From Streptomyces sp. MH60 (lineage in GTDB: Bacteria > Actinomycetota > Actinomycetes > Streptomycetales > Streptomycetaceae): a stretch of 64,000 bases of DNA. The translations under genes were made by a program, and so were the position numbers. The notes beneath the pieces are model-generated. The model worked only from the letters and a program-made list of their open reading frames with translations, searched no databases and was not told the DNA's origin. The stretch covers positions 17,229-81,228 of the forward strand of contig NZ_MULI01000027.1 of the NCBI RefSeq assembly GCF_002939385.1, given 5' to 3'. Of the stretch, positions 33,722-42,623 are shown piece after piece; within the stretch, counting starts at the first letter, position 1, and every line of letters begins with the position of its first letter.

Positions 33722-35768
33722 CGCGTTCCGGGAGACCGCTGCTGAGGTCCTCCACCAGCAGCCGCTTGGCGATGGCGTCGACGGCGGCGCGCAGCTCCGC
33801 GTCCGTGGGGCGGCCGATGTCCCGCTCCACCCGGTCCTCCAGCCAGGTCGCCCAGGCCCGGCCGATCACCAGCGCCTCGCGGGCCCCCGCGTCGGTGTGG
33901 GAGAGCAGGGAGCCGTGGCGGGTCAGGAACCCCTCCTCCACCATCCGGTCGAAGACCGGCAGCAGCACCTCCGGCGGGAGCCGGCGGCGGGCGGCGATCA
34001 GGCCGAGGCTGGCGTGCCCGACCAGCCGCGTGAACAGGTCCACCTGCATCACCGCCCAGGCGCCGGCGACGTCCAGCCGGGTGTCGCTGTCCGCGACGAT
34101 CCGGCGCGCGGTGTCCAGTTCCGTACCGCCGATGATCTTCCCGACGGAAGCCTCCAGCGTCCGCCTGCTGTTGGCGTCGTGCGGTGAGGCGAAGCCCTCG
34201 CCCATGTCCGTGGAGCCCGCGCGGGCGCTGTCGCGCAGCTGGACCTGCTTGAGGAACAGGGCGACGACGAAGCCCAGGACCGCGACCGGCACCGTCCACA
34301 GGAACACGGTCTGGATGGTGTCCGCGTACGCGCCGACGATCGGCGCCGACGCCGGGGGCGGCAACCGGTGCACGCCCTCCGGACTGGTCGACGCCCTGGC
34401 GATCACCGACGGGTCGGCGGCCCCGGTGCGGGCCGCCGCCGTGACGCCGTCACGCAGGTTGGGGCCGAGCGCGTTGGCGTAGATCGTGCCGAACACGGCG
34501 GTGCCGAAGGAACTGCCCAGCGTGCGGAAGAAGGTGACGCCGGAGGTCGCGGTGCCGAGGTCGGCGTATTCGACGGTGTTCTGCACGGCGATGGTCAGCA
34601 CCTGCATGGACAGGCCGATCCCCGTGCCGAGGACGAACATGTACAGCGATTCGAGCCCCGCGCCCGTGGCCGGACCCATCAGCGACATCAGGTACAGGCC
34701 GACGCCCATCACCAGCGTGCCCGCGATCGGGAACAGCCGGTAGCGGCCCGTCTTGCTGACCACGTTGCCGCTGAACACCGAGGCGATCAGCAGCCCCGCC
34801 ACCATCGGCAGCGTCCGCACCCCGGAGACGGTGGCCGAGTCCCCGTCCACGTACTGCAGATACGTCGGCAGGTACGTCAGCGCGCCCAGCATGGCGAAGC
34901 CGACGATGAAGCTGAGGATCGAGCAGACCGTGAACACCGGGTTGGAGAACAGCCGCATCGGCAGCATCGGTTCGGCCGCCCGGGTCTCCACCCAGCAGAA
35001 CAGGCCGAGCGCGATCAGCCCGCCCGCGAACAGGCCGATGATCACGGCCGAGCCCCACGCGTACTGGTTGCCGCCCCAGCTGGTCGCCAGGATCAGCGCG
35101 CTGGCGCCGACCGCGACCAGCGCGATGCCCAGGTAGTCGATGACGGGACGGGCCGCCGACTTCACCACCGGGATGGTGCGGGCGGCGGCGATCACGACGA
35201 CGACCGCGATGGGCACGTTGACGTAGAAGGCCCAGCGCCAGGACAGGTGGTCGGTGAACAGCCCGCCCAGCAGCGGCCCGATGACGGTCGCGACCCCGAA
35301 CACCGCGCCGATCGCGCCCTGGTACTTGCCCCGCTCCCGCAGCGGGATGACGTCCGCGATCAGCGCCATCGACGTCACCATCAGGCCGCCCGCGCCGACG
35401 CCCTGCACCGCCCGCCAGAGGATCAGCAGCGGCATGTTCGTCGCGAGCCCGCACAGGAACGAGCCGGTGATGAACACGACCGCGGACACCTGGAAGACCA
35501 CCTTGCGGCCGAACAGGTCACCGAACTTGCCGACCAGGACCGTCGCCACGGTCTCCGCGAGCAGGTACGAGGTCACCACCCACGACATGTGTTCGGCACC
35601 GCCCAGGTCCGACACGATCGTGGGCAGCGCGGTGCCCACGATCGTCTGGTCCAGGGCCGCGAGGAGCATACCGAGCATGATCGTGACGAAGACGACGTTG
35701 CGGCGCCGCCGGTCCAGCACGGGCGGCTGGGAGGCGGCGGTCCGCGGCGATTCCTCGGCGACTGTCAC
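33648..35768 (-). CDS. DHA2 (14-helix) MFS drug exporter with C-terminal helical domain
   Basis: About 500 residues form the 14-helix EmrB/QacA-type transporter, with LDQTIVGTALPTI in helix 1 and GKFGDLFGRKVVF in the first loop. The last 180 residues form a soluble domain (GRAWATWLEDRVERDIG, LPEVLLPVFDRMVEEGFLTRHG-like helices) with a winged-helix look, which is not part of the normal transporter. The GTG at 35768 gives a normal N-terminus; the start at 35792 is less likely. No regulator lies next to it. Substrate unknown. Confidence 0.87.
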   Translation of the reverse strand: MTVAEESPRTAASQPPVLDRRRRNVVFVTIMLGMLLAALDQTIVGTALPTIVSDLGGAEHMSWVVTSYLLAETVATVLVGKFGDLFGRKVVFQVSAVVFITGSFLCGLATNMPLLILWRAVQGVGAGGLMVTSMALIADVIPLRERGKYQGAIGAVFGVATVIGPLLGGLFTDHLSWRWAFYVNVPIAVVVVIAAARTIPVVKSAARPVIDYLGIALVAVGASALILATSWGGNQYAWGSAVIIGLFAGGLIALGLFCWVETRAAEPMLPMRLFSNPVFTVCSILSFIVGFAMLGALTYLPTYLQYVDGDSATVSGVRTLPMVAGLLIASVFSGNVVSKTGRYRLFPIAGTLVMGVGLYLMSLMGPATGAGLESLYMFVLGTGIGLSMQVLTIAVQNTVEYADLGTATSGVTFFRTLGSSFGTAVFGTIYANALGPNLRDGVTAAARTGAADPSVIARASTSPEGVHRLPPPASAPIVGAYADTIQTVFLWTVPVAVLGFVVALFLKQVQLRDSARAGSTDMGEGFASPHDANSRRTLEASVGKIIGGTELDTARRIVADSDTRLDVAGAWAVMQVDLFTRLVGHASLGLIAARRRLPPEVLLPVFDRMVEEGFLTRHGSLLSHTDAGAREALVIGRAWATWLEDRVERDIGRPTDAELRAAVDAIAKRLLVEDLSSGLPERVRRAGAEDRPPPSPRSPDARTGVG

Positions 35769-35856
35769 ACGGTCACGATCACACCCGTGCACCGGCCACG
35801 CATGCGGGGACGGTCCGCCCGGGTGTGCCCAGAGGACCCGGTCGGGACCGGCCCGG

Positions 35857-36630
35857 TCAGCGGTCGCCGGGGTTGCGCCGCAGCAGGTACGTGTCCATGA
35901 TCCAGCCCTTGCGCTCCCGCGCCTCGGCGCGCAGCCGCTCGATGCGGGGCGCGGCCTCGGCGATCGGGCCGGAGTCGAGGATCTCGTCCGGGGTGCCCAG
36001 GTAGGCGCCCCAGTAGATGTCGATGTCCTGGTCCGCGTACTGCCGGAAGGTCTGGTGGGCGTCGAGCATCACGACGACGTCGTCCGCGTCCTCGGGGAAG
36101 CCCTCGGCGAGCCGCCGCCCCGTGGTGATCTGCACCGGGCGCGCCACCCGGTTCAGCCCGGTCCGGTGCCGGGCGACGAGGGAGGAGACGCTGCTGATGC
36201 CGGGCACCACGTCGTACTCGAACGCCACCGAGCCGCGCTCCAGGATCTCCTCCAGGATGCCCAGCGTGCTGTCGTAGAGCGCCGGGTCGCCCCACACCAG
36301 GAACGCGCCGCTCTCGTCCTCGCCCAGCTCCTCGGCGATCAGCCGCTCGTAGATGCCCGCGCGGGCACTGCGCCAGTCCCCGACCGCGGGGGAGTACGCC
36401 GCCCCGCCCGCGCCGCGGTCCCGCTCGGGGTCGCGCGCCTCGACGACCCGGTACGCCCCCTCCGGTATGTGCGTCTCCAGCATGTCCCGGCGCAGCCGCA
36501 CCAGGTCGGCCTTGGCCTCGCCCTTGTCCAGGACGAAGAACACGTCCGTGCTCCGCAGCGCCGCGACTGCCTGGAGCGTCAGCTGGTCGGGGTCGCCCGC
36601 GCCGATTCCGATCACATGAATGGTCCGCAC
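35857..36630 (-). CDS. cobF: precorrin-6A synthase (deacetylating)
   Basis: A 257-residue tetrapyrrole methylase. The N-terminal IGIGAGDPDQLTLQAV binds SAM, and LVWGDPALYDSTLGILEEI, VVPGISSVSSL and MLDAHQTF match CobF of the aerobic cobalamin pathway, which methylates C-1 of precorrin-5 with loss of acetate. No other cob genes are in the window, which is common in Streptomyces where cobF is detached. Confidence 0.92.
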   Translation of the reverse strand: MRTIHVIGIGAGDPDQLTLQAVAALRSTDVFFVLDKGEAKADLVRLRRDMLETHIPEGAYRVVEARDPERDRGAGGAAYSPAVGDWRSARAGIYERLIAEELGEDESGAFLVWGDPALYDSTLGILEEILERGSVAFEYDVVPGISSVSSLVARHRTGLNRVARPVQITTGRRLAEGFPEDADDVVVMLDAHQTFRQYADQDIDIYWGAYLGTPDEILDSGPIAEAAPRIERLRAEARERKGWIMDTYLLRRNPGDR

Positions 36631-36674
36631 GCCACGAGTCTGCCGTACGCCTCCGACAACGCCCCGGCCGGGCT

Positions 36675-36708
36675 GCCCCGGCTGCGGGTTCAGCCCCGCA
36701 GCCGGGGC
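36675..36708 (-). terminator. hairpin over the DUF309 stop codon
   Basis: Arms 36675-36688 and 36695-36708 pair over 14 bp with a six-base loop. It covers the 3' end of the DUF309 gene, so it could separate that gene from cobF. No T-run. Confidence 0.5.
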
Positions 36709-37226
36709 GCCCGCGCCGCCGCGTCCACGGTCCCGCCGCCCTCCACCTCACCGGCCAGCTCCCGGGCCCACCCGGCGACCGCCCCCAGATCCATCCCGTA
36801 CGGCCGCTTCCGCCCGGCCGATGCCGCCCACTCGGTCACGGCGCCCGCCCCGCGCCGCAGCAGCCTGGCCCCGCCGGTGACATTGCCGCGCGCGGAGTGC
36901 GTGAGGCCGACGGCCAGCTGGGCCATGCCCCGCCACAGCTCCCGCTCCTCGTCGGGCCCCGACTTCCAGGCGTCCTCGAAGACCTCGTGCGCGTGGAACG
37001 GCTTCCCGCCGTCCAGCAGCCGCTGCGCCTCGGCGACGGTCTCCTCCGGGGCCCGTACGACGCCCTCGGGCTGGCGGTCCACACCGTCCGCGCCGTACGG
37101 CAGCGGGCGTCCGAGCCCGTCCCGGGGCCGGGCGTTGCGCGCCCGGCCCTCGTCGTCACGGTCCCGCCCCTCCGCCGGGCGGTCGGAGGCGGTGCGGTCC
37201 ACGGGGTTGTCGGCAGGGCTGTCCAT
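36690..37226 (-). CDS. DUF309 protein
   Basis: A 178-residue protein. The core KPFHAHEVFEDAWKSGPDEER and WRGMAQLAVGLTHSARGN (in parts) is the DUF309 helical bundle with its conserved His, Glu and Asp. The first 60 residues are charged and likely disordered. The function of the family is unknown. ATG at 37226 lies about 100 bases from the divergent tRNA-Pro copy 2. Confidence 0.85.
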   Translation of the reverse strand: MDSPADNPVDRTASDRPAEGRDRDDEGRARNARPRDGLGRPLPYGADGVDRQPEGVVRAPEETVAEAQRLLDGGKPFHAHEVFEDAWKSGPDEERELWRGMAQLAVGLTHSARGNVTGGARLLRRGAGAVTEWAASAGRKRPYGMDLGAVAGWARELAGEVEGGGTVDAAARAPRLRG

Positions 37227-37279
37227 GGGACCGATTGTCCCTCGCCGACGCCCGCTTAGGCGTCGCCCGGTGTGTGGGG

Positions 37280-37285
37280 TAAAGT
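37280..37285 (+). promoter_or_regulatory. -10-like box of tRNA-Pro copy 2
   Basis: TAAAGT, preceded by GGG, ends 42 bases before the tRNA, as in the other two copies. Confidence 0.45.
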
Positions 37286-37326
37286 GCTGTCCGCGTGATC
37301 GCGCGGTACACCGCGCGTGAGCACAC

Positions 37327-37400
<74 letters not shown>

Positions 37401-37409
37401 CGGTGTGGA

Positions 37410-37445
37410 GGGCCTGCACGGACGGGAGTCCGTGGGGGCCCTTTT
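37410..37445 (+). terminator. Rho-independent terminator of tRNA-Pro copy 2
   Basis: An inner 7-bp stem CACGGAC/GTCCGTG with loop GGGA is extended by GGGCC/GGCCC after two unpaired bases on each side, then TTTT. Confidence 0.8.
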
Positions 37446-37471
37446 CTCGTGCTGTCGCCGCCTCCCGGCGG

Positions 37472-37894
37472 TCAGTCCCGCGGTCGTGCGCCCGCGGTGA
37501 CGAGCAGGTCCATCGTCTCCGGGTACGGTCCCTTCGACGCCCAGTCCAGTGGTGCCCGGCCGGTGCCGTGGTCCTCGCGCAGGTTCGGGTCGGCGCCGTG
37601 TTCGAGGAGTGCGCGGACGGCCTCCGTGTGGCCCCAGCAGGCAGCCCCGCACAGTGGTGTGCCCTCCGAGCCGATCCCGCTCTCCGTGTCGGGCCGGGCT
37701 CCGGCGGCCAGCAGGACGCGGACGATGTCGGCGGCCCCGTTCACGGACGCCACGTACAGCGGGGTGCTCCCGGTCGGGTCCGCCGTCTCGGCCGGTGCTC
37801 CGGCGCGCAGCGCGGACCGCACCCGCGACAGGTCGCCGACGAGCGCGGCGTCGACGAGACGCCGGGACAGTCTCTTGTGCTTTCGCCTGTTCAC
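37472..37894 (-). CDS. ankyrin-repeat protein
   Basis: A 140-residue protein made of about four ankyrin repeats; GSTPLYVASVNGAADIVRVLLAAGA and TPLCGAACWGHTEAVRALLEHGADPN (each split here from a longer run) are clear units. The basic N-terminus is followed directly by the repeats. No signal peptide. Probably a cytoplasmic protein-binding scaffold. It is convergent with the tRNA terminator and divergent from the aldo/keto reductase. Confidence 0.87.
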   Translation of the reverse strand: MNRRKHKRLSRRLVDAALVGDLSRVRSALRAGAPAETADPTGSTPLYVASVNGAADIVRVLLAAGARPDTESGIGSEGTPLCGAACWGHTEAVRALLEHGADPNLREDHGTGRAPLDWASKGPYPETMDLLVTAGARPRD

Positions 37895-37916
37895 GCGAGC
37901 CGAGATTACGTGGCGC

Positions 37917-37937
37917 TTGACTTGAAGCGCACTTCAA
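37917..37937 (+). promoter_or_regulatory. MerR-type promoter with inverted repeat before the aldo/keto reductase gene
   Basis: TTGACT (37917-37922) is a -35-like box overlapping the dyad TTGAAG-CGCA-CTTCAA at 37922-37937. A weak -10 candidate (AAGACT) begins 19 bases after the -35, the long spacing used by MerR-family activators. No merR gene lies beside it. Confidence 0.55.
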
Positions 37938-37991
37938 ATTGAAGACTCCCCTGCGTACCCGGACGACCGGGAACGAATGGGGAGGATCACC

Positions 37992-38978
37992 ATGAAGTAC
38001 CGCACCATAGGCGCCGATCCGGCGCACCGCCGTGAGGTGAGTGTGCTCGCGCTCGGCGCGATGCTGTTCGGCTCGCGGACCGACGAGCGGACCTCGTTCG
38101 CCGTCCTCGACCGCTATGTGGAGGCCGGCGGGAACTTCATCGACACCGCCGACAACTACGCCTTCTGGACCGACGGCGGCCAGGGCGGCCAGAGCGAGGA
38201 ACTCCTCGGGCGCTGGCGGCGCAGCCGCGGGGTCGGCGACGAGGTCGTGATCGCCACCAAACTCGGCGCGCGTCCGCTGGCACCCGGCACCCACTACACC
38301 GACAACCCGGAGGGCCTGTCGGCCAAGGTGATCCGCGAGGCCGCCGACCGCAGCCGGGAACGGCTCGGCATGGACAAGCTGGACCTGCTCTACGCGCACC
38401 TCGACGACTTCACCGTGGAGCAGCGCGAGACCGTCGAGGGGTTCGGCGCACTGGTCGCGGAGGGCACCGTCGGACTGCTCGGCGTCAGCAACCAGGCGAT
38501 GTGGCGCGTCGAACGGGCCCGGGCCCTGGCCGCCGCGGCCGGACTGCCCGGCTACGAGGTGCTGCAGTACCAGCACAGCCACCTGCGCCCCCGCTTCGAC
38601 GTGCCCAGCGAGTTCTCCCCGTACGGCAGCCTGGCCCACGCCGGCGCCGAACTCCTCGGCTACCTGCGGGCCGAGCGGGACCTGACCCTGGTCGCCTACT
38701 CGCCGTTGCTGGCCGGTGCCTACGTCCGCGAGGACAAGCCGCTGCCCCCGGACTACGACCATCCGGGCACCCCGGCCCGGCTCGCCGTGCTCCGCGAGGT
38801 CGCCCGGGAGACCGGGGCCACGGTCAACCAGGTCGTCCTCGCCTGGCAGATCGGCGCGGAACTGCCGATCGTGCCACTGGCCGGGGCCTCGTCGGTGGCC
38901 CAGCTGGAGGAGAACCTGGCGGCCGTGGAGCTGGAACTGACGGCGGACCAGCGTGCCCGCCTGGACGCGGTCCACTGA
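37992..38978 (+). CDS. aldo/keto reductase
   Basis: A 328-residue NADPH-dependent TIM-barrel reductase. FIDTADNYAFW holds the catalytic Asp and Tyr, IATKLGARP the Lys, and LYAHLDDFT the region of the catalytic His. The NADPH-binding end VPLAGASSVAQLEENLAAVE is intact. ATG 37992 is preferred to 37977 because GGGGAGGA stands at the right distance. Convergent with the GntR gene downstream, six bases between stops. Confidence 0.92.
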   Translation: MKYRTIGADPAHRREVSVLALGAMLFGSRTDERTSFAVLDRYVEAGGNFIDTADNYAFWTDGGQGGQSEELLGRWRRSRGVGDEVVIATKLGARPLAPGTHYTDNPEGLSAKVIREAADRSRERLGMDKLDLLYAHLDDFTVEQRETVEGFGALVAEGTVGLLGVSNQAMWRVERARALAAAAGLPGYEVLQYQHSHLRPRFDVPSEFSPYGSLAHAGAELLGYLRAERDLTLVAYSPLLAGAYVREDKPLPPDYDHPGTPARLAVLREVARETGATVNQVVLAWQIGAELPIVPLAGASSVAQLEENLAAVELELTADQRARLDAVH

Positions 38979-38984
38979 GGCCGG

Positions 38985-39770
38985 TCAGTTCCTGACCAGC
39001 AGCTGGAAGTCGAACGCGTAACGGGACGCGCGGTAGACGTGTGTCCCGTACTCGACCGGCCGTCCGGTGTCGTCGTACGCGATCCGCCGCATGGTGAGCA
39101 GCGCGGCGCCCTCCTGCTCGCCCAGGAGCCCGGCCTCCTCGCGGGAGGCGATGCGGGCGCCGACGGTCTGGCGGGCGCTGTGCAGGGTGATGCCACGGGA
39201 GCGCATCATCCGGTACAAACCGGTCGACTCCAGGCGGGCGTCGTCGAGTTCCAGCAGGCCCGCCGGGAGGTGGTTGCACAGCATCGCCACCGGCTGCCCG
39301 TGGGTGAGGCGCAGCCGCTCCAGGACGGCGACCTCGGTGCCCTCCGGGACGCCGAGGGCCGCCGCGACCTCGGCGGTGGCCGGGACGCGCTCGTTGCGCA
39401 CCACCCGGGTGCCGGGGCCCTGCCCGGCCGCCTCCAGGTCGTCGTAGAGGCTGCTCAGTTCCAGCGGACGCTTGACCTGGCTGTGCACCACCTGGGTGCC
39501 GACCCCGCGCCGCCGCACCAGGAGCCCCTTGTCGACCAGCGACTGGATCGCCTGCCGGACGGTCGGCCGGGACAGGCCGAGGCGGACGGAGAGGTCGACC
39601 TCGTTGCCCAGCAGGTTCCCCGGCGCGAGCACGCCGTGCTCGATCGCCGCCTCCAGCTGCTGGGCCAACTGGTAGTAGAGCGGCACCGGGCTGCCGCGGT
39701 CCAGGGCGAAGTCCAGGGTGCTGATCACGGGGGCGGTCACGGCACGTGCGGGGTCGCCGGGCTTCGCCAT
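38985..39770 (-). CDS. GntR/HutC-family regulator, probable inositol repressor
   Basis: A 261-residue regulator with a GntR winged helix (about 25-95; NEVDLSVRLGLSRPTVRQAIQSL in parts) and a C-terminal UTRA effector domain (from about 110; LERLRLTHGQPVAMLCNHLP). Start ATG at 39770 has GGGAGG upstream. It is the last gene of the iol strand, 50 bases behind iolD, and likely senses an inositol intermediate and represses the iol promoters at 44.5 kb. Target is inferred from position. Confidence 0.88.
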   Translation of the reverse strand: MAKPGDPARAVTAPVISTLDFALDRGSPVPLYYQLAQQLEAAIEHGVLAPGNLLGNEVDLSVRLGLSRPTVRQAIQSLVDKGLLVRRRGVGTQVVHSQVKRPLELSSLYDDLEAAGQGPGTRVVRNERVPATAEVAAALGVPEGTEVAVLERLRLTHGQPVAMLCNHLPAGLLELDDARLESTGLYRMMRSRGITLHSARQTVGARIASREEAGLLGEQEGAALLTMRRIAYDDTGRPVEYGTHVYRASRYAFDFQLLVRN

Positions 39771-39820
39771 GGACGTACCTCCCTTGCGTAGGGGACGGGC
39801 TGTCGGGGGAGCCGAGAACC

Positions 39821-41695
39821 TCAGAGGTGGCGGCGTCGGTCGGCGACCGCGCGCTCGTAGGCCGCCCGCGCGTCCGTGGCGGCCTCGCGGGCCGACACCT
39901 CGGCCACCGGCACGTCCCACCACGCCTGAGCCGGGAGGGCGTCCGACGCGGGCGCCGTCTCGACGTACACACACGTCGGGCGGGTCGCCGCGCGGGCCGT
40001 CGACAGCGCCTCGCGCAGCTCCCGCACCGTCTTGGCGCGCAGTACGTCCATGCCGAGGCTGGCCGCGTTGGCCGCGAGGTCGACGGGGAGCGGGGCGCCG
40101 GTGAAGGAGCCGTCGGCGACGCGGTGGCGGTAGTCGGTGCCGAAGCGCTCGGCACCCACCGACTCGGACAGGCCGCCGATGGAGGCGTAGCCGTGGTTCT
40201 GGACCAGGACCAGCTTCACCGGCAGGTTCTCCTGGACCGCCGTGACGATCTCCGTGGGGTTCATCAGGTACGTGCCGTCGCCGACCAGGGCCCACACGGG
40301 GACGTCGGGCGCGGCCTGCTGGACGCCGAGCGCGGCCGGGATCTCGTAGCCCATGCAGGAGTAGCCGTACTCCAGGTGGTACTGGCGCGGGGAGCGGGCC
40401 CGCCACAGCTTGTGCAGGTCGCCGGGGAGCGAACCGGCCGCGTTGATCACCACGTCCTCGTCGCCGACGACCGCGTCCAGCGCGCCCAGCACCTGCGTCT
40501 GGGTCGGCACCGCGCCGTCGTCGTCGGCGCGGAAGGCCGCCTCGACCGTCTCGTCCCAACGGGCCTTCCCCGTGCGGTACTCGCTCTCGTACGCCGCGTC
40601 CACCCGGTGCCCGGCCAGCGCCTGCGTCAGCGCGGCGAGCCCCGAGCGGGCGTCGCACACCAGGGTGGCGGCGGCGAGCTTGTGGGCGTCGAAGGCGGTG
40701 ATGTTGAGGTTCAGGAAGCGGACGCCGGGGTGCTGGAAGAGGGTGCCGGAGGCCGTGGTGAAGTCCGAGTAGCGGGTGCCGACGCCGATCACCAGGTCCG
40801 CGGTGCGGGCCAGGGAGTCGCTCACCGCGGTGCCGGTGTGGCCGATGCCGCCGAGGTCCGCCGGGTGGTCGTGGCGCAGTGCGCCCTTGCCGGCCTGGGT
40901 GGAGGCGACCGGGATGCCGGTGGCGTCCACCAGCGCCTTCAGGGCCTGTTCGGCCTCGCTGTGGTGGACGCCGCCGCCCGCCACGATCAGCGGGCGTGCG
41001 GCGGCGCGGACCGCCCGGACGGCCTCGGCCAGCTCCGCCGGGTCGGGCACGGGGCGGCGCACCCGCCAGACGCGGTCGGCGAAGAACTCCCGCGGCCAGT
41101 CGTACGCCTCCGCCTGCACGTCCTGGGGCAGTGCCAGGGTGACCGCGCCGGTCTCCGCCGGGTCGCTGAGCACGCGCATCGCCTGGAGCGCGGAGGCGAG
41201 GAGCGCCTCGGGGCGGGTGATCCGGTCGAAGTACCGGGACACGGGCCGCAGGGCGTCGTTGACGGACACGTCGGCCTCGACCGGGTGCTCCAGCTGCTGC
41301 AGCAGCGGGTCGGCGGCGTGCGAGGCGAAGTAGTCGCCGGGCAGGAGCAGGACCGGCAGCCGGTTGACGGTGGCGAGCGCGGCGCCGGTGACCAGGTTGG
41401 TGGCGCCGGGGCCGATGGACGTCGTCACCGCCTGCGCGGAGAGGCGGTTGAGCTGCCGGGCGTGGCCGACCGCCGCGTGCACCATGGCCTGTTCGTTGCG
41501 GCCCTGGTGGTACGGCATCGCCTCGCGGTACTCGACGAGCGCCTGGCCGAGGCCGGCCACGTTGCCGTGGCCGAAGATGCCCCAGGTGCCGGCGATCAGG
41601 CGGTGCCGCACGCCGTCGCGTTCGGTGTACTGCGCGGCCAGGAAGCGCACCAGGGCCTGGGCGGTGGTCAGTCGGCGGGTGACGGCGGCGCTCAT
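39821..41695 (-). CDS. iolD: 3D-(3,5/4)-trihydroxycyclohexane-1,2-dione hydrolase
   Basis: A 624-residue ThDP enzyme that opens the ring of the diketo-inositol to 5-deoxyglucuronate. The N-terminal AAQYTERDGVRHRLIAGTWGIFGHGNVAGLG (in parts) is characteristic of IolD. GDGTYLMNPTEI with a later Asn is the ThDP/Mg site, and TSIGPGATNLVTGAA belongs to the first domain. The ATG overlaps the iolB stop by four bases. Confidence 0.95.
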   Translation of the reverse strand: MSAAVTRRLTTAQALVRFLAAQYTERDGVRHRLIAGTWGIFGHGNVAGLGQALVEYREAMPYHQGRNEQAMVHAAVGHARQLNRLSAQAVTTSIGPGATNLVTGAALATVNRLPVLLLPGDYFASHAADPLLQQLEHPVEADVSVNDALRPVSRYFDRITRPEALLASALQAMRVLSDPAETGAVTLALPQDVQAEAYDWPREFFADRVWRVRRPVPDPAELAEAVRAVRAAARPLIVAGGGVHHSEAEQALKALVDATGIPVASTQAGKGALRHDHPADLGGIGHTGTAVSDSLARTADLVIGVGTRYSDFTTASGTLFQHPGVRFLNLNITAFDAHKLAAATLVCDARSGLAALTQALAGHRVDAAYESEYRTGKARWDETVEAAFRADDDGAVPTQTQVLGALDAVVGDEDVVINAAGSLPGDLHKLWRARSPRQYHLEYGYSCMGYEIPAALGVQQAAPDVPVWALVGDGTYLMNPTEIVTAVQENLPVKLVLVQNHGYASIGGLSESVGAERFGTDYRHRVADGSFTGAPLPVDLAANAASLGMDVLRAKTVRELREALSTARAATRPTCVYVETAPASDALPAQAWWDVPVAEVSAREAATDARAAYERAVADRRRHL

Positions 41696-42588
41696 GCGGA
41701 CCTCTCCGGTGCGGTGTAGAGGGGGAGCCGGGGGTCGACCGGCTGCTCGGGCCAGGTGTCGCGGACCCAGGCGTGGTCGGGGTGGTCGCAGATCAGCCAG
41801 GCGCGTTCGGGCTCCGGCCCGGCCATGACGTTGAGGTAGTACATGTGGTGGCCGGGGACCGCCATCGACGGCCCGTGCCAGCCGTCGGGGATCAGCACGA
41901 CGTCCCCGTCGCGCACTTCGGCGAGCACGTCGGTTCCCCGTCCCTGCCCGGAGGGGGAGACGCGTTGGTAGCCGAGGCCCGGGGTGCCGTCGTGGTCCGC
42001 GAACTCGAAGTAGTAGATCTCCTCCAGCACCGACTCCTCGCCGGGCCGGTGCTCGTCGTGCTTGTGGGGCGGGAAGGAGGACCAGTTGCCGCCCGGCGTG
42101 ACGACCTCGACCGCGATCAGCCGGTCGCACTCGAACACCCCCGCCGCGCCGAAGTTGTTGACCTGCCGTGAACAGTTCCCGGTGCCCCGCAGCTCCACCG
42201 GCACCGAGGACGCCGGGACGTACCGGGCGGGCAGGTGGCGGGTGCAGCGGGCGCCGGTCAGGGCGAACCGGCCGCCGCCGGTGGACGTCAGGGTCGTACG
42301 GGCGTCGCGCGGCACGTACGCGAAGTCGGTGACACCGCTGAACACGTCGGCACGGCCGTCGAGTTCGAAGGTGTCGTGGCCGAAGTCGTCGGCGGTCGCG
42401 ACCGTGCAGCCGCCGCTCAGCGGCAGGACGATCCACTCGCTCTCGCCGCTGTCGAAGGTGTGGCCTGCGCCGGGGGCGAGGTCCACGACCCGCAGCCCGG
42501 AGTAGCCCCAGCCCGCGCTCTCGGGCGTCACGTCCACGGTGTAGGGGCCGTCCGCCGCCGCCTTGCCCGCCGGAAGGTGATACGTCAT
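41692..42588 (-). CDS. iolB: 5-deoxy-glucuronate isomerase
   Basis: A 298-residue bicupin that isomerises 5-deoxyglucuronate to 5-dehydro-2-deoxygluconate. SSFPPHKHDEH and EEIYYFEF supply metal ligands (His, His, Glu), and GWHGPSMAVPGHHMYYLNVMAG the later His, quoted in two parts. GAGG upstream of the ATG at 42588. Coupled to iolD. Confidence 0.94.
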   Translation of the reverse strand: MTYHLPAGKAAADGPYTVDVTPESAGWGYSGLRVVDLAPGAGHTFDSGESEWIVLPLSGGCTVATADDFGHDTFELDGRADVFSGVTDFAYVPRDARTTLTSTGGGRFALTGARCTRHLPARYVPASSVPVELRGTGNCSRQVNNFGAAGVFECDRLIAVEVVTPGGNWSSFPPHKHDEHRPGEESVLEEIYYFEFADHDGTPGLGYQRVSPSGQGRGTDVLAEVRDGDVVLIPDGWHGPSMAVPGHHMYYLNVMAGPEPERAWLICDHPDHAWVRDTWPEQPVDPRLPLYTAPERSA

Positions 42589-42623
42589 CGTCCGCTCCTC
42601 CGCCTCTCCTCGGTCACACCCGG

